NCBI GenBank assembly: GCA_028564675.1
Contig: JAOVVO010000057.1
Span: 62,001 to 126,000, forward strand
Source of the DNA: Onchocerca lupi
Taxonomy: Eukaryota > Nematoda > Chromadorea > Rhabditida > Onchocercidae
Direction: 5' to 3'
Length of the DNA: 64,000 bases
The notes under the pieces are model-generated. The model did no database searches, had not been told where the DNA came from, and saw only the letters and a list, made by a program, of their open reading frames with translations. Position 1 is the first letter of the stretch, and the number at the start of each line of letters is the position of its first letter. Positions 11,838-25,700 of this stretch are shown here, piece by piece. The position numbers and the translations under genes are program-made.

Positions 11838-14800
11838 CTAATATTCCAACAGCACCTTTCAACTTTTTTTTTTCTTTTTCGATTAACGATTTGGAAAGAT
11901 GAGATGATTTTTTGGTATGCAATAATTCTAAATTAATATATTGCTACAGGCTCGTTCCACTACAGATTTACCGACTTCTTGCAAATGAACAAATTAACAA
12001 TGAGTTGCTGAGTCGATCACGATCATTTTTATATCGGTTTTTGTAAGTTTTTAAATCAGATTTTATTACTCAAAATCCTTAGGAATTTAATTATTATAAC
12101 GGACATTTTGCTTTAAGATTAATTCAGTCTTTATCATCTCCCCTGAGACAACAAATTTCACTTCAGTAATAACAACAATAGTTCATCGATTATTTATCGT
12201 GATCCTTGGATCTTCAATTAACAGTGCTCTATCACCACTAATTTAATTATTTTTTAATCAGCTTGAATACAATAACTTGTTAACAGCTTTCAGAAATTTT
12301 ATTGCCATTAATTAGATTTGGCTTAACTTTAAAATTTAAATTGAGCTTTGTAATTCTCATTTTTGAACTTTTTCTTCTATGCAATTAAAATTTCCAATAA
12401 TATTTGGACTTTTGAAAAGATGTCATGATCTTTGCGATAATATGTTGCATTTTGCGTTTTTTAATTCTTTCTCGCCAAAATCTATTCTTCTCAGTTTTGA
12501 ATAGCTAAAACTTTCCAAATCAGAAATTTCTCTTTCATCGAGTGATTGGTTGTAAAATCGTCGGATTTAAACGATTTTGTAATTCATCTACACTTCACAA
12601 AAGGAAGAGAAAAATAATCCGATATGCATCCTTGATTTACCCATTCTCTCCGTTATATTTTGACATTTCAACAACTCATAATTCCAAAATGTTTTAATCA
12701 GAAAAGTTACATTGAAACTACACTTCTCACGCTGGCCTTTAATCCTGAGAATAAATCCTGCAAAAAATCATTGCGAATTAAAATGCAGTAAAATGATATG
12801 AAAAATCAGTGCGCAACAAGGATGAACAGCTACATTTAGTTCTATATAAATTTGAATTTTTTTGAATCTTCACAAATTTGCTTAGTTTATCAAATTGATT
12901 CTAGTTACGATTTTTTAAAATGAATTTAATTTTATCAGAATTTCTTTATATTTTTGAAGATTAAATCTTGAACTTACTTATTAATGTCAGTAAACCACGC
13001 TACTTTTAAAAGCTTTCCATAATCTATTAAATCATGTCGGAAATTGTTAGAGCTGTAAAAAGTTGAAGGATCCAACAAAGATTGAATTGTCTGTTATGAA
13101 TTAGTTATGTGAAGCGGATTATTTCAGATTTAGAAAAATTTAAATATGAATTTTAAAGTTTCTTCGAAAGTTTGAATTTAAAATATCAATTTTTTTAATT
13201 CTATTTCGACCGATAAATGCTGTGAACAAATTTCATATCTTTATGAAAACCAATTAAATATGGGTTACAAATAATCTGAAAAAATTGAATTGATTCACAA
13301 ATCCGAAAAGATGATCGCGATAAAAAAGAATTTTCAGAAATGGAAACATTAAATATGTCAACCAGCTAAGAGTTGGAATTCTAAACTGGAATCATAACTA
13401 ATGCTTGAAATCCGTTTTATTTTGTGATTTTTTAAAATTTTTTTTTCAAACTTAATTTATAAGAAAGTGTTGAAAATAAGATATTCTGTATTTTAAAATT
13501 CTAGGAATTCAAATCAGATTGAATATTGAATCTTCACTGTTTCAATTATAATTAATCAATTGCTTGATTTAATTGTTTTTTAAATACATATTCAATCGAT
13601 TATCAGTCTTATAAAGATTTCCAGATAGTTAACAGGCTGAACATGGAATGCCATAGGCTTTAGAAGATTTTGAAGTCATTCCCTTGAAATGGTTGCTTTA
13701 TATCGTTGAAATTCAATAACAAGGTCAAAAACAGATTTTCATCGATGTAAATATTCGGATTTGATGCTTTAAGAGAGAAAGAGTGAAAACAGCAATTTAG
13801 AATATTTGCAATTGATTCATACATCCACGAATAGCAACAGATTTGAAAATGGTGATTTGAAATGTAAAAATTCTAGAGGTAGAAGAGATGGATGGGAAAG
13901 GCAAGCAAAGTGAGAAAGCCCAAATTATTTTGTTGAACTGGATTTTTCAATTCTATTCTTTGCAAATAAAATGCAGCAAAATTCAAAAACATCCATCTAA
14001 CGAAATTGCTAGGATAGTTGATCGTCCTAGAAATTAAAATCAGTTCCAGTATTGACGTCAGAGGAAGTTGCGAGAGATATTATTAAATTTAAAAATACAC
14101 AATTCATTAATTTTGAAATTAAAGTCAGTAACCATTTGACATGAGAAAATAATACTTCATGATATCATTATGATGATCAACGAAGATTTGCTGACTGCAA
14201 CCTTTAAGGTTTGTTGATTGTAACCTTGTCGTCACTTTGACCTTTAATCTTAAAGATCAGTATATCAGTATAGCAATATACATCATCACAAAATAAAGAC
14301 TGCTGCTCTAGCTTTTGTTAAAATTGCTAAATAGCTTAATGAATATTTTACAAAACAAGCATTTATTATGGAATTTTTCTTGACCAAAAAAATTTACATG
14401 TTCATAGGATATCGAGAAATGTTGATTTAAAAATTTCCTGGATAAATTCTATCACAGTATATTGCTAAAAATAAATTTTTCAATATTTTAGCAGATTATT
14501 ATAAATCCATTTGCTGCTAAGTAGTACGATGATTAAATTCAGTAAAATTTTCAACCTACGCTTGACAATGCCTGTCAAGCATTTCATACCGTAACAAGCT
14601 TTTCTTCACTTCATTAATCGAAATTTAACGAAAAAAGTACGTTTATAATTATATTCATAATTTCCTTCAACTGTTAATTCGAGAAATTGTATTTTTCATT
14701 CATTTCGAATGAGGAACTATACAAGAAATATATGCAGTATTATTCAATATGGCCTAAATTTACATTATATGAACAATCAATTTTTCATTTTTCTCTTTAA

Positions 14801-15807
14801 AGTTCTAAATTAACAAATAGCTAAAGAGTTTTATACGATACTGTGCAATTCCTTTTCAACCGTAATGCAACAGGTATCCTGAAATTAAATGATATCAATC
14901 GACTTTTCCCAATTTAAACGGTGAAACAACTATGCTTAAACGTCCAATTATATTTTCCAGCGTTTTCCTGATTTAAATTTTGCATATTAAATTTTATTGA
15001 AAAAATTATTTGTTTATAGAATCAGAAAGGTACATGTAGTTTTCCTTTTTCAGATTTGAATTTGAATATTCAATTCTAATTATGCCAAACAAGTTTTTGC
15101 ATGATAAATTAGTTTTTTTGCATTTAAATTCAATTATTTTAAATTCTACAAAATTCCAGCTAACAAATTTTAAGAGCTCCCTTTCTTCTTTTTTGTATCA
15201 GAATTAGTAAAAATTGTACTGCAACTTGAACAGCGTAAAGAATATGACTTATTCTTCATTGATTGTCGTATTCGATCTTTCTTTATTTTCGGTGAAAAAA
15301 AAAATCATCCTCACATCGCAAAACTTCGTATTTTTATGGAGCAAGAAAATGCTAAAACTGTCATCGACTACAATCCCAAGAGATTAAAGGTTAAGTCACA
15401 TATCATCTAAAGCAATTGCGATGTTTTTATCTAAGAATTCATAATAATCTGTTCGATAAAATCCATTACATTTGATCAACAATGAAATAATGGCAGCATA
15501 TTTGAACAAAAAAAAAAGAAAACTCTCACCAACACATTTATCATAGAACAAGTTTTCTTACTATTTTAACCGAGCCGCTTTAGTTGCATTGTTTTCATTT
15601 ATGCACATAAATTAAAACTGAAGATTGGCAGAAAGAATTAATGATAAAGTTCATAAAGATAAGAATAAATATTACTCAAACTGAGAAATTATAGATTTTT
15701 ATTTTTTATTAATAAGCATAGAAAATATTTCTTTTTTCTTACACATTCATAAGTGATTAAAAAAAAATTATAGAAAATGTTCGGAGTTTGAAGCGATGCG
15801 ACAGTAG

Positions 15808-16029
15808 CAACAATCTGACAATTCAGTTGAGCAGCATTCTGCTAACCCAACGATCAATTTACTTGAATATTCTGCAGGAATTGCTTGTAATATAAACGAA
15901 GAATTAGTGTTCCCTCAATCAAAAAGCATTTCTTTACAAAAGGATTCGTTTCCATCACAACACAACATAATGAAGAATTTTTACGACAGAAAATCCAATC
16001 ATACGAAGCCAACGATCAAGGATGTGTGA
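15808..16029 (+). other. 73-codon open frame without ATG, possible exon or gene relic
   Basis: An open frame runs from just after a TAG (15805-15807) to TGA at 16027-16029. The translation has a mixed, non-AT-biased composition (for example NEELVFPQSKSISLQKDSF), unlike the flanking stop-rich sequence. A GACAG acceptor-like site precedes it. No family is recognised, no partner exon was found, and a second frame is also open over its first part, so it may be a relic or chance. Confidence 0.2.
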
Positions 16030-17368
16030 AGAATCCCATTCCACACAAGCTGCATTCTGGGCTTCAAATATAAGAAATATTATGCAGCAATTTCATATCT
16101 TCTCCAATGTCTAACTTTTTCCTTCCTGAAATTCAGCAACGAATTTCATTATAATACTTTGAGAGTTCAATGTAGTTCAAAGACTAATGAAACAATAGAA
16201 CGTGACCTATTTTACTGTCGTAAATGAATAGAATTCAGAATAGCGCAGAAGTTTGTGGAGTTGACATATTAAAAGCATAATTTTTTTCAAAACTTCAGAT
16301 AATTCAAACATTTCGACCTTGTCAGATACTCTGCATTAGAAGGATTTACATAAAATTTTATGGCCTTTGAGGATTAGTTAGCAATAAATGTATAGATGCC
16401 AGTACAAAACTGACCATTAAAAAAGTATTGTAAAAATTAATCTATGTGCCATCAAAGAAAATTTAGGAGCTCAAATGGCAGAAAGGAAGAAGTGAAGTTT
16501 GAAGAAAATAACAGGATTTTCGGATCATTGTGTATTTTTCAAAGGCCATAAAATATGCAAATTCTTCACCGTCGACAAATTCCATCTACTATCATGTAAC
16601 AATTAATCACTACTGTATGACAATCCAATATTCAAAAATGTAATTGCACATTTATAAAATCAAGTATTAAGTAAACATCAGAAGGATTACTTGATGAATT
16701 ACTGGCTTCATTTGTAGAAATATTACATTTTATATAAAATGTCAAATCCTTATTTTTGTCTTCCAAAAAAGTCACAAATTTTGGCTATCTGAAAATTTTC
16801 AAAGTTTCAGATTGTAAAAGAATCAGCATAGTAGCTGTAATGCTAACTTATTATCCAAAAGATCTTTCAAACTAAAGGTCATAAATTGAGGACTTCACAG
16901 AATGAATTTTTGAGAAATTCTTAATGATATTGCAAAGTACAATTGTACCATTCGAATTTTTTGAATATTTATTTTGTTCTCTATTATGCTTCATCAAAAC
17001 ACATAGAACACAAGTATTCATTCCATTTTGGAATGAATATGAAACAGAGATCATTTTCGATTTCAATTTTCAAATATCATTTTCATTACCAACTCATTGA
17101 AGATAACTCCTTTTCATATTTGATCTCTGTTTCCAATAAATAACTTGTAGTGAATTCTCATGCCATTTCACTTTTATTTCAAGTCTCATCTTGAACCATT
17201 TGCTAATAAATTGCATTTTTTATCTGAATTTTTTTCAAAAGAAAGTCAAACGATTTCAGGAATCGTTAATTCATCACAATTCAAATTTTTATTTGTAAAT
17301 TTTAGTTTTAAACACAGCAATTCATTCAAGTACCGCCCTGCAAGCTGCTGGACAATAAATGGTGAAGG

Positions 17369-17560
17369 CTACTGAAAATTACATATAAATTGAACTGGCC
17401 TGCATTTTTGACAAGCCGTCTGGTTTTTCGTCCCGAATTTTCCCTTACTAGAGCACTGTCACCTGTCACCGACATAGTTGCAAATATCTGGACAATGTCC
17501 TTGTTGCCACTTTTCTCTGTCCTGATTCCATTTATGCCGGCCGCATTTTCGGTAATTTTT
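17369..17560 (-). pseudogene. cysteine-rich secreted-type domain fragment with in-frame TGA
   Basis: On minus one frame reads CGRHKWNQDREKWQQGHCPD, then ICNYVGDR, a TGA stop, QCSSKGKFGTKNQTACQKCR, and continues to a TAG at 17369. Seven cysteines in about 60 residues and ordinary amino-acid use make it look like a disulfide-rich extracellular module. The TGA sits where an extra cysteine codon (TGC/TGT, one base away) would fit the spacing. It could be a pseudogene, an exon with a small intron (a GT..AG pair from GACAG|GTGACA to AATGCAG is possible), or part of an unrecognised gene. No signal-peptide exon was found nearby. The family is not recognised. Confidence 0.3.
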
Positions 17561-17652
17561 TTTTCTCCAAAGATCTTTTGAATGATTTTATGAAAATTCA
17601 CTTAATAATCATTCCAAAAAATACTATAAATTAATGAAATATTTCATTAACT

Positions 17653-20260
17653 ATGTTTTTGATAGCAAATATATCCTATTTAAATTTGATTCCTCAAGTC
17701 TTTACTGTCCTAATTTGTGCAAAAAACATTAGGTGTTGGAAAGTGGTTTTACTTACTTTTTTTCTCTTTCATTTCCACGATTCTGATTCTCTTCTGAAGA
17801 TAACTACATGACAAGGAGCACTTTCACCTGCTCAGCTCTGGATCACCTGCGTTCCTAAATTTCAAGAAATAAAGCTAAAAAAATATTATCATCAAAGATT
17901 TTAGATTCTAATCTACCATTTTTTAATTTAATCTCCTTTAAATGGTAAATTATTTTGAAATTCTTGCATAGTGAAAAGAAGTCTTATAAACCTGAGTATC
18001 AGAAATATTATCGCGCAGTTCATTTGTATTTGCAGTGTTTAGCAAATGGTGTTTGCGGTCCCGGTTTCGGTGGAATGGTAGGTTGCAATCCTCCGGTTCA
18101 GCATCAACCAATATGCCAACCGGCTTGCAATTCAGGTTATCAGTGTGGACCATACGGTTGTACACCAATGCCAGCACGAGCTCGTGGCGCAAATGTTTTT
18201 CAACCTGATCTGGAGAAGGAGGAATTAAAAGTAAATTTGTGAAAGCATAGATTTTTCGCGATTGGTTGAAAATCATTTTTAAATTTATTATAGCCAAATG
18301 TATTTGCAGAAAATTTGTTCAAAACCTCTGAGTCCATTTGAATTTTCAATTAATCAATAAAAAAATTTTGCCTATAAATTTAAGTTCTAAATTACAGAAT
18401 CCTAATCAGTTGTTCATGGAATGTTGTCAAAGAAGAGGACTTCCGGAAGCTTGCTTGCAGAAGTGTTCCATTGATAATTATACTAAAGATGCGGTACTCT
18501 ATATAATAATTTAATAAAAATATGAATAGAAATTTGATAATTTATCAGGAATTGAAATTCAATTTAATTGGCATTTTTCTTCTCAATACAGAATCTCAGT
18601 TAATGTTACAAATACTGACACATTATTTATTAATAAGAAAACATTTTAAAAAAAAATGATAGATATCAAGCAAAAGATTCTATTGACATGTTTAGACAAG
18701 TGATTCATATAGATTTTAGAACGAAAAATTCATAGAAATCTTAGGTTCATGTAGATTTTAGGTCGAATGCTTATTCTTTCATTATTTCATTCATTACTTC
18801 AAAATTTCTACATTTTAATGATCGAAATCCACCCAGAGGGATATATGAGAAAGTGGGTATTGTGCTTTCGTATACGCAAAACACTATTGTTCTAGATGGA
18901 TGGTTAACATTGAGTTTTATCATTTTGATTAAATTTTTGATAAAAGTGATCTTTTATTGCTTCGTAAATTTCTCATGAATTTTTCGATTAGAGCAGCAAT
19001 TTATGCGAACATTTATGAATATTGAAATTATGAGAATAACTGATTTTCATTAATTGAATTAATTTCTCGAAATCGACAATTATATTATATTTCAGTTCAT
19101 AAATATGTATTTTAAACGTGACGTCTGTCCAGTCTCGGCTGCTGCAGAAATACAATTTTGTGCCGCACAAGGACGCGATCATCGTCAATGCTGCGCTCGA
19201 AATGGTAATCTTTTATTGCATTTAAAGTTGAAATGAAAATATCATGGTTTTATAATATTTGTAAATTTAAATTTCACAAAAATTCTCGAACTTTTTGGAT
19301 GTCTCGAGAATAAATATTTATTTATTATGCCGTATCCATTGGCCAAATGCAATATCTCTATAATTTGGACAAGATAAAATTGATCGAAATTTTCTTCATT
19401 TAAAAAGAGCATGAAAAATTAATTCAATAAAATTTTTTGCTATTTGAAGGATTAATTAATTTTTATTTTATGAAATATTTATTTTATAAACTAACTACTT
19501 TTTGGTTCACTCTTTTTTCATCTTCATCCGTGAAAAATTGTAGAATTTTAATTGGAAATTCATTATAATTCGAAATATCATATGGTAAAGTAAGTGTTGG
19601 AAAAACTGAGAATTTACAATAATTTTGCAAATAATTACTCTTAATCAAGAAATAAATGTTCTTCAGTATCTCAAAAATGATTGCTTATGTACAGTATTAA
19701 TGTGATTCATCGTGGAATTATAAAAACATAAAAAGAAATATTTTTACCTTAATTTTAATCAGTATTTTAAATATGAAACAATCAAAATTATTAAAAATTA
19801 AATTTATTTTTTGAAATTTAAAATCAAATTCATTCAACTTGCATTTTCTCTCATAATTTCTTTTTTTATTTTTGTTAGGAATTTAAGATCAGTAATGATA
19901 TACTGCTTTTGAGACTTTTGCTTTCATACTTTTCTGACTTTTAAGCTGTTCTTTCGTATCAGTTACGGTATATCAAACTTTTCTACGAGGAGAAGGACCT
20001 TATTAGTCTTTATTCATTTATGATTGCATTATTAATACGAATTAGTAATTTTGCTAATTATCATATTTTCAATTCAAGGAGTTGGAACAACATTAGCCGG
20101 TGATAAGTGTTTAATATTCTGCGATCAACGTCCAGGTAACATAACACACCTGGACTACAGCTATTTAATTTGCTATGAACGTTTTGAGAGCATCAAAAGC
20201 TGCTTCTGGAACGATATGATGTCACGGAACTCGTTGAAACCATTTTTACGAAATTTCTAA
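17653..20260 (+). CDS. secreted DB-module cysteine-rich protein
   Basis: Nematode-restricted extracellular protein with a DB module (a 12-cysteine domain of unknown function). Exons: 17653-17697 (inferred), 18036-18230, 18398-18493, 19096-19204, 20079-20260 (stop TAA), about 208 residues. The last three exons carry exactly 12 cysteines in the DB order: ECCQRRGLPEACLQKC, then VCP...FC...RQCC, then KCLIFC...ICYE...SCFW. Before the module is a Gly/Pro/Gln/Cys-rich stretch (residues ~16-55: GPGFGGMVGC, HQPICQPACNSGYQCGPYGC). The proposed first exon is short and hydrophobic (MFLIANISYLNLIPQ) and joins in phase 0, but it is weaker than a standard signal peptide. An ATG inside the intron before 18036 would give a longer hydrophilic start and is less likely. 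Core exons are well supported; the first exon is uncertain. Confidence 0.82.
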
Positions 20261-22745
20261 TTTACCGTACTATGATGTTATCGAATTTTTGTATTTTCCC
20301 ACTTCTGCCAGTTAATTTCATGTTGCATGATTCATATACTTCTGAACCTGCTTATTTATCATTTTTAAAGTTATATGATTAATATTTGTGAAAAAAAATT
20401 CATTTCTATGATGGGATATTAATTTCTAAACAGAGAACTGCAAGTTTTCAAATTCTAAAACTAGCCTAAGCATCAATTTTAATTTAAAAGTATTTTAAAA
20501 GAATGGATAGTTCGATACAATTGAAATTAATGCAATCAATGATTTTATTGAATTTATGACAAGAAATAAAAAATTGCAATCGGATCTTATATTTATGCCA
20601 ATCTTCCAGGTTTATCTAAAACTTTATCTTAAAGATTATTTGCTTTTACTCTGATGTGTATAATATTTCACTTCCTATTCTTCAGAATCATGAAATCTAT
20701 ACAAGCTTCTTGACTGAATAAAATTTGTCAAAAGTTTTTTTAAATATCTAATTTTTTGAGGAAAATACTGCAAAATTTCCATATTTTTGGAAAACTTTTT
20801 AAGCTTAATATTAATTATTAAATTGCAATTTAACATTTTATAAGTAATACAACAAAATTCGTGCAGAATTATGTTAATTTAATTTCAAATCGTGAAAATT
20901 CATCATCTTAAATAAGAAGTTGTTGTCTTCTTTCAATTTTTGAGGCATTAAGAAATTTTCTCATTTTGACATTTATTCCTTTCCGTAACAATTTTTTCAG
21001 GCCATAAAATTCAAAGTATTACTGTAAACAAGTTAAAGTTCATTAAATTTCGTTCCGAAAAAAAGGGAAAATGAAACTTAATTTATGGTGAAAGTTAAAC
21101 AAGAGCAAAACCCGAAATTTCTTCTTCACTAATCTTTGAACTTCTGTGTCAAATTTGAACATAAATTTCATTCTGAAAATCATTAAATATGCAAATTAAA
21201 TCAAATTGAAAGAGAACTTGGACAATATTGATTTTTGATTTATTACTGTAACTGATTTGAAAAACCGTCGGAAGATGCTGGAATATGAAATGTCACGCTT
21301 TTCCATTATCGATCACTTTTTTTCTGTACTTTGAGAAAAATTGTAAAACTTCCTGACAAAATTGACAGCACTCAGCAGTAGAACTTTGATAAGATGCCAG
21401 CCTGTTTGACAACAGCAGTTAGTTTTGAAGAACTGAATGGCATTACTAAAAATAGAACATATACTTCAACTGCATTACATCACCTTTCTTCATTCTATTT
21501 TCTAATTAAATGTCAAACATTAGTAACTTGAAGAAATTAAGACGTGTGATACTAATGAATTCAACAGCCATGATTCAGAACGGAACTGAAACTAAAATTT
21601 TTTACAAGAAGTTAGGAAATGAAAATTGACTTAAATAATATTTGTTAATCATTATAAATACAAATATAAAATATTATACAGTACTAAATATACAGTATTA
21701 AATGCCAACGTGAGTAAATTTGAAGAACACTTACTGCGATGAATTGTCCATTTAGAATTGCAGTTCAAATTACTCTGAATATTTAGTTCTAGTTAATTTA
21801 TTTTATAGAACAGACAAATTAGAAGATAATTGTAAATTGGATAGAAGAAGTATTTTGTATTGCTGTAATCGTTATTTTTAATTAAAAAAAGAGTGGAAAA
21901 GTATTTCTGTCGTTTAATCTTCAACCCGACTTTCATAAAGATTATATTTTTACAGAAGAAAATATTATCAGAATGCAATTCACATGTTTCCAAGAACTGC
22001 TGACAGTGGAAGAGATTAGCCATTATAAAAAGCAAGTTGTTCATGTTCCATGCAAGCAGTCGATCTTCGTATTCTTCTAGCGTGCGCGATAGAAATTTTA
22101 TTTTCTTGTCAAAATTTTAAATACAGCAAAAAAACATACATTTTCACTTCCGGAGAACTACCGCGAACTATCGATGCGCTTTTTTATAGAGAACTGTGTA
22201 AATTTTGCAACCGTCTTCTGTCAACTCATTAGGATTGGTGACAAATGACCGATTTAATAAAAAGTAACCACTTTTTAGAATGTATGTTCGTCTCTCATCT
22301 CGATAATGTGTGTTGGAAGGAAGAGAAAAGAAGGAAATGTTTGTGGTTGAACCACTAAAAATCAAAATCATGTTTGGCTCCTCTACTTTTCAGTAGTTAA
22401 CCATTTCCGGTGTTTGAAGAACGACGATAAGAAAGATGCGAAGATTGTCAATTTTCTTCAAAGAAATATAAATGGCATTGTTACCTTTTCCGCCCCTTTT
22501 CGCTACCTCATTTTGTCGAAAAACCCGAAGTCAACTTTACGAAGAAATTGTATCCTTTCGTTATATTGGTACTTCCGGGAAAAATCTCGGTTGCTTTGAA
22601 ATTGATAAGTACTTTTTGGAATACTACTGCTAGACCATTGACCTTCTCTTCTGCCACAATATCTATCATTTTACTGTACCAATTTGCCATCTTATAATTG
22701 TTTTGCAGCCAGAAATTATTTTATGCTTTAAATTAATTTTTGATC
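20261..22745. other. intergenic with conflicting coding-like frames at its right end
   Basis: The left part (20261-21200) is AT-rich with nothing seen. From about 21240 to 22690 composition is more balanced and several frames on both strands stay open: plus 22050-22232, minus 22168-22371, minus 22508-22690, and a Cys-bearing minus stretch near 21290-21440. I could not assemble a consistent gene. The promoter of the LBP/BPI gene must lie here. Confidence 0.4.
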
Positions 22746-25700
22746 ATGCCATCGTCATCATATATCAGAATTATCATTGGTTCACCATCAACGTTTTATT
22801 TCTTACTTCTAATATTACCAAGCTATACGGTTGGATTAACTCTGGAATATGAACCAGATTTCGCGCTTACAACTAGAAAAAATTATGAGACAATTAATCC
22901 GGAAGTAAGTTATAGTTGAAACAATCTGTGTAAGAAGTTTTCTTCTGCAGATATTTTAGGGGAATAAAACTAATGATTAATGGATCATAAAAAGATATAT
23001 TCTAATAGAAGACAAACAGATAAAAAGGCCGCATATGAAGTGAATCTCAGTCTCACGAGCATTGATCACTGGGTTATTCTTTCCTTTGTTGTTCGTAGAG
23101 AAGAATATTGTTTTAAGCATCTTTTGTTCTCTGGGAACATATTCGACGACATGATAAAATTAGTTCTTCATTTAAATTCTCAGGAACTGCTAACTTAGGA
23201 AGACGAAGCAAAAACAAACAAACATTTCTTTGTTTTACATTTAGGAAGAGGAAGCAATACAACAGAACACAGAAGTTATCCAATCGAAGAGTGTCATAGA
23301 TTTATTCACAAAACTTGGCTATGAAAGTAATGTCAAATTTGAAAACGATTTGAAACAAAATGCTGGAATGTTGGTACGAATAACACCAAGAATGATCAAC
23401 TACTGGACAATTGTAAGATTTTGCAAAATCAAACTGCAAGATCTTCAGATGTCATATTAATCTGAAATCATGCTAATCTTATTTTTCTGACATATTCTTC
23501 AAATCGATTAGCATATGCTACCAAACAATAATGGCAACAAATAAAAGCATTCGTGCACTTGGTAGTTGCTTTCCAGGAACTGAAACGAATGTTCCAAAAA
23601 GAGCTAGAAAACAAGGAATTACCAGAATTTTCACGCACTTTAATGAAATTGAACGTTTCAATTCTTACGCCACGAATTCACAATATCATACTCCCAAGAT
23701 TCAGCTACAAGGTTAGATTGAGGTTTTTGATTACATGGAAAAGTGCTGGAGGATTTCCACTTCAGGCATATTCATTCAATTACAATGCTGATAAAGCAAA
23801 AATAAATGAGCTGAGGATATAATTACGTAAGTACGTAAGTCACGGAGCTAAATAACAAAGTTATTCGAAACCAGCTCATTTACTTCTAACATAATTGAAG
23901 TGTCACTGAACACAGATATACAACTTGTACGTCATTTATCACTCTCGCATATTTTGATTCATTGATTTAGAAGTATTCGCTTAGGCATTTTTTCAACAGA
24001 AAAGCATATTTTTTCACTGTTTAAAGTGAGATTCCGAATTAAACATTAAAAATTCTATCACAAATTTATTTTCCTCAGAAAATATTTTATTTTACGAATT
24101 TCTAATGCTAAAATTTTAGATACAATCCAATAATACCATGGAAGTAATACTACACGGAGGTTCAGCACAGTTATTAAGTTCTTATCGAGCAGTGTATCGA
24201 ACCATTCGTGAGGGACATTTGGAAGCAAATTTGAGCAGTTTTGTAATTAATTTGAAACTCAAAATTGCTACAACATTTGCTGGGAAATTATTAGTAAGTA
24301 CATTTGCTAATTCCAAGAGTATGATTGACTAAAAATCAATCAAATTTTCTGATTTTTAAATACAGTTGAATAATATTCACAATATAATGGAAGATTTATG
24401 TATTAAGTCCAAAGCCCAAATAGAAACTCATCAGCATCAAATTGTGCATGACCTTTAATTCTGTGTGATAATTCCAAAATTTAAGCGGTCATAATTTAGC
24501 CTGAAAACTTCGGCATCAATAAAAATTAAAATTTTTTAGCTGGAAGATATAGTTTGTGGCGCAGAAATACGATCAATTGACATTAAACTGACACCAAAAT
24601 TGCATGAATTGGTTGATCAAGGTTTGCGGATAGAATTGGATGAAACTGTATCTGTTGTTATATGTGAAGCTCTGGAAGCTTTTACAAGCAAATTTGAAGA
24701 GCGTTTGAATAAACTGATACGGTCACCGGTCGTTGAAATCAAAGTAAAATAAGACAATTTTTAAATCTTAATAAAAGAAAATTAAACTTTAGCAGAGAGT
24801 TATCGATCCGTTTTATTACAGTAGTATCCTCCATATCAGAAATTTTCCACTTATTGTAACCTTCACTTAGATATATTATGCAATCACGAAATGGATCCCA
24901 AAAATCCCATTGTCTTCCTGATTTGCTTCAATAATGTCACATGCCATTTCGATAAAATAAGAATTCAGTTGAAAAGAAAATTTTTCTTTCAAAATTTTAC
25001 GAACCTTCTCGCAGTGTTAGCAAAAATTTCGAAATTATTAGGAAAAAAAACTTTTTTTTTAGATTAATGATACTGTTACACATCTTCTTATTGATACCAC
25101 GATAAACAATGATATAACACTAACTGAGGATTATTTCGATTTTTCACTTCTTGGTACTCCCGCGGTCAAGAAATTGGAAAGTGGCGTGCATCTAATGGTT
25201 TGCTTATTTTTGAGAAAAAAAAATTGATTATTTAAAATGGCCATTAAATATCATTAATTAACTTCGATTAATCATGCTTAAAATCAAATATCAGACATTG
25301 GATTAGATTGACTGCATCAATATACTTGGCTTTTCAATTAATTCAATCTGGTTTTTGGATAACAATTTCGATGCAGTAATTCGTTTTATTTACATTGCTT
25401 TTCCTGATTTTTTTCTTTGGGAAAAATTAGTCGAAACTTTTCAGAAATCACCGGACGATAAAGTGAAAATGGTTTATTTGTATATCTCAGAATCGGTATT
25501 AAATATATTCCTGAAGCAGCTTGCAACGTTTGGCGATACAGCGCTACAATTACACGCAGATCCAGAATTCCAAAAAATGCTACGTCTAAAATGTTCGGAA
25601 GACGAAGAATGTATGGGCGACTTGCTACAGGATACAGAATTATATGTTCCCGATTCGGGTACGCTTTTTTGTAACTTAACTTCAATTCTGCATATTATCT

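Larger units (their letters stand above)
11838..17652. other. 5.8-kb intergenic stretch, no confident gene
   Basis: AT-rich sequence between the first kinase, whose promoter must be at the left end on minus, and the DB-module gene on plus. Most of it shows only stop-rich frames. Two coding-like fragments stand out: an ATG-less open frame at 15808-16029 (plus) and a cysteine-rich frame at about 17369-17560 (minus); both are listed separately. A local duplication of a CTTTAAGGTTTG-like stretch occurs near 14190-14260. Confidence 0.5.

Noticed and set aside
21290..22044. Minus-strand pieces with Cys pairs (near 21390) and an ATG frame at 22044, considered as a second small secreted gene
   Set aside because: Several frames are open at once, the pieces do not join in phase and no signal peptide is convincing.
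23531..23716. ATG frame overlapping LBP/BPI exon 3
   Set aside because: The competing frame, entered by the GCTTTCCAG acceptor at 23577, matches the BPI-fold sequence order and splices in phase on both sides.
25386..25685. Long minus-strand open frame within the LBP/BPI gene
   Set aside because: Complement of coding exon 25445-25658; no family signal.
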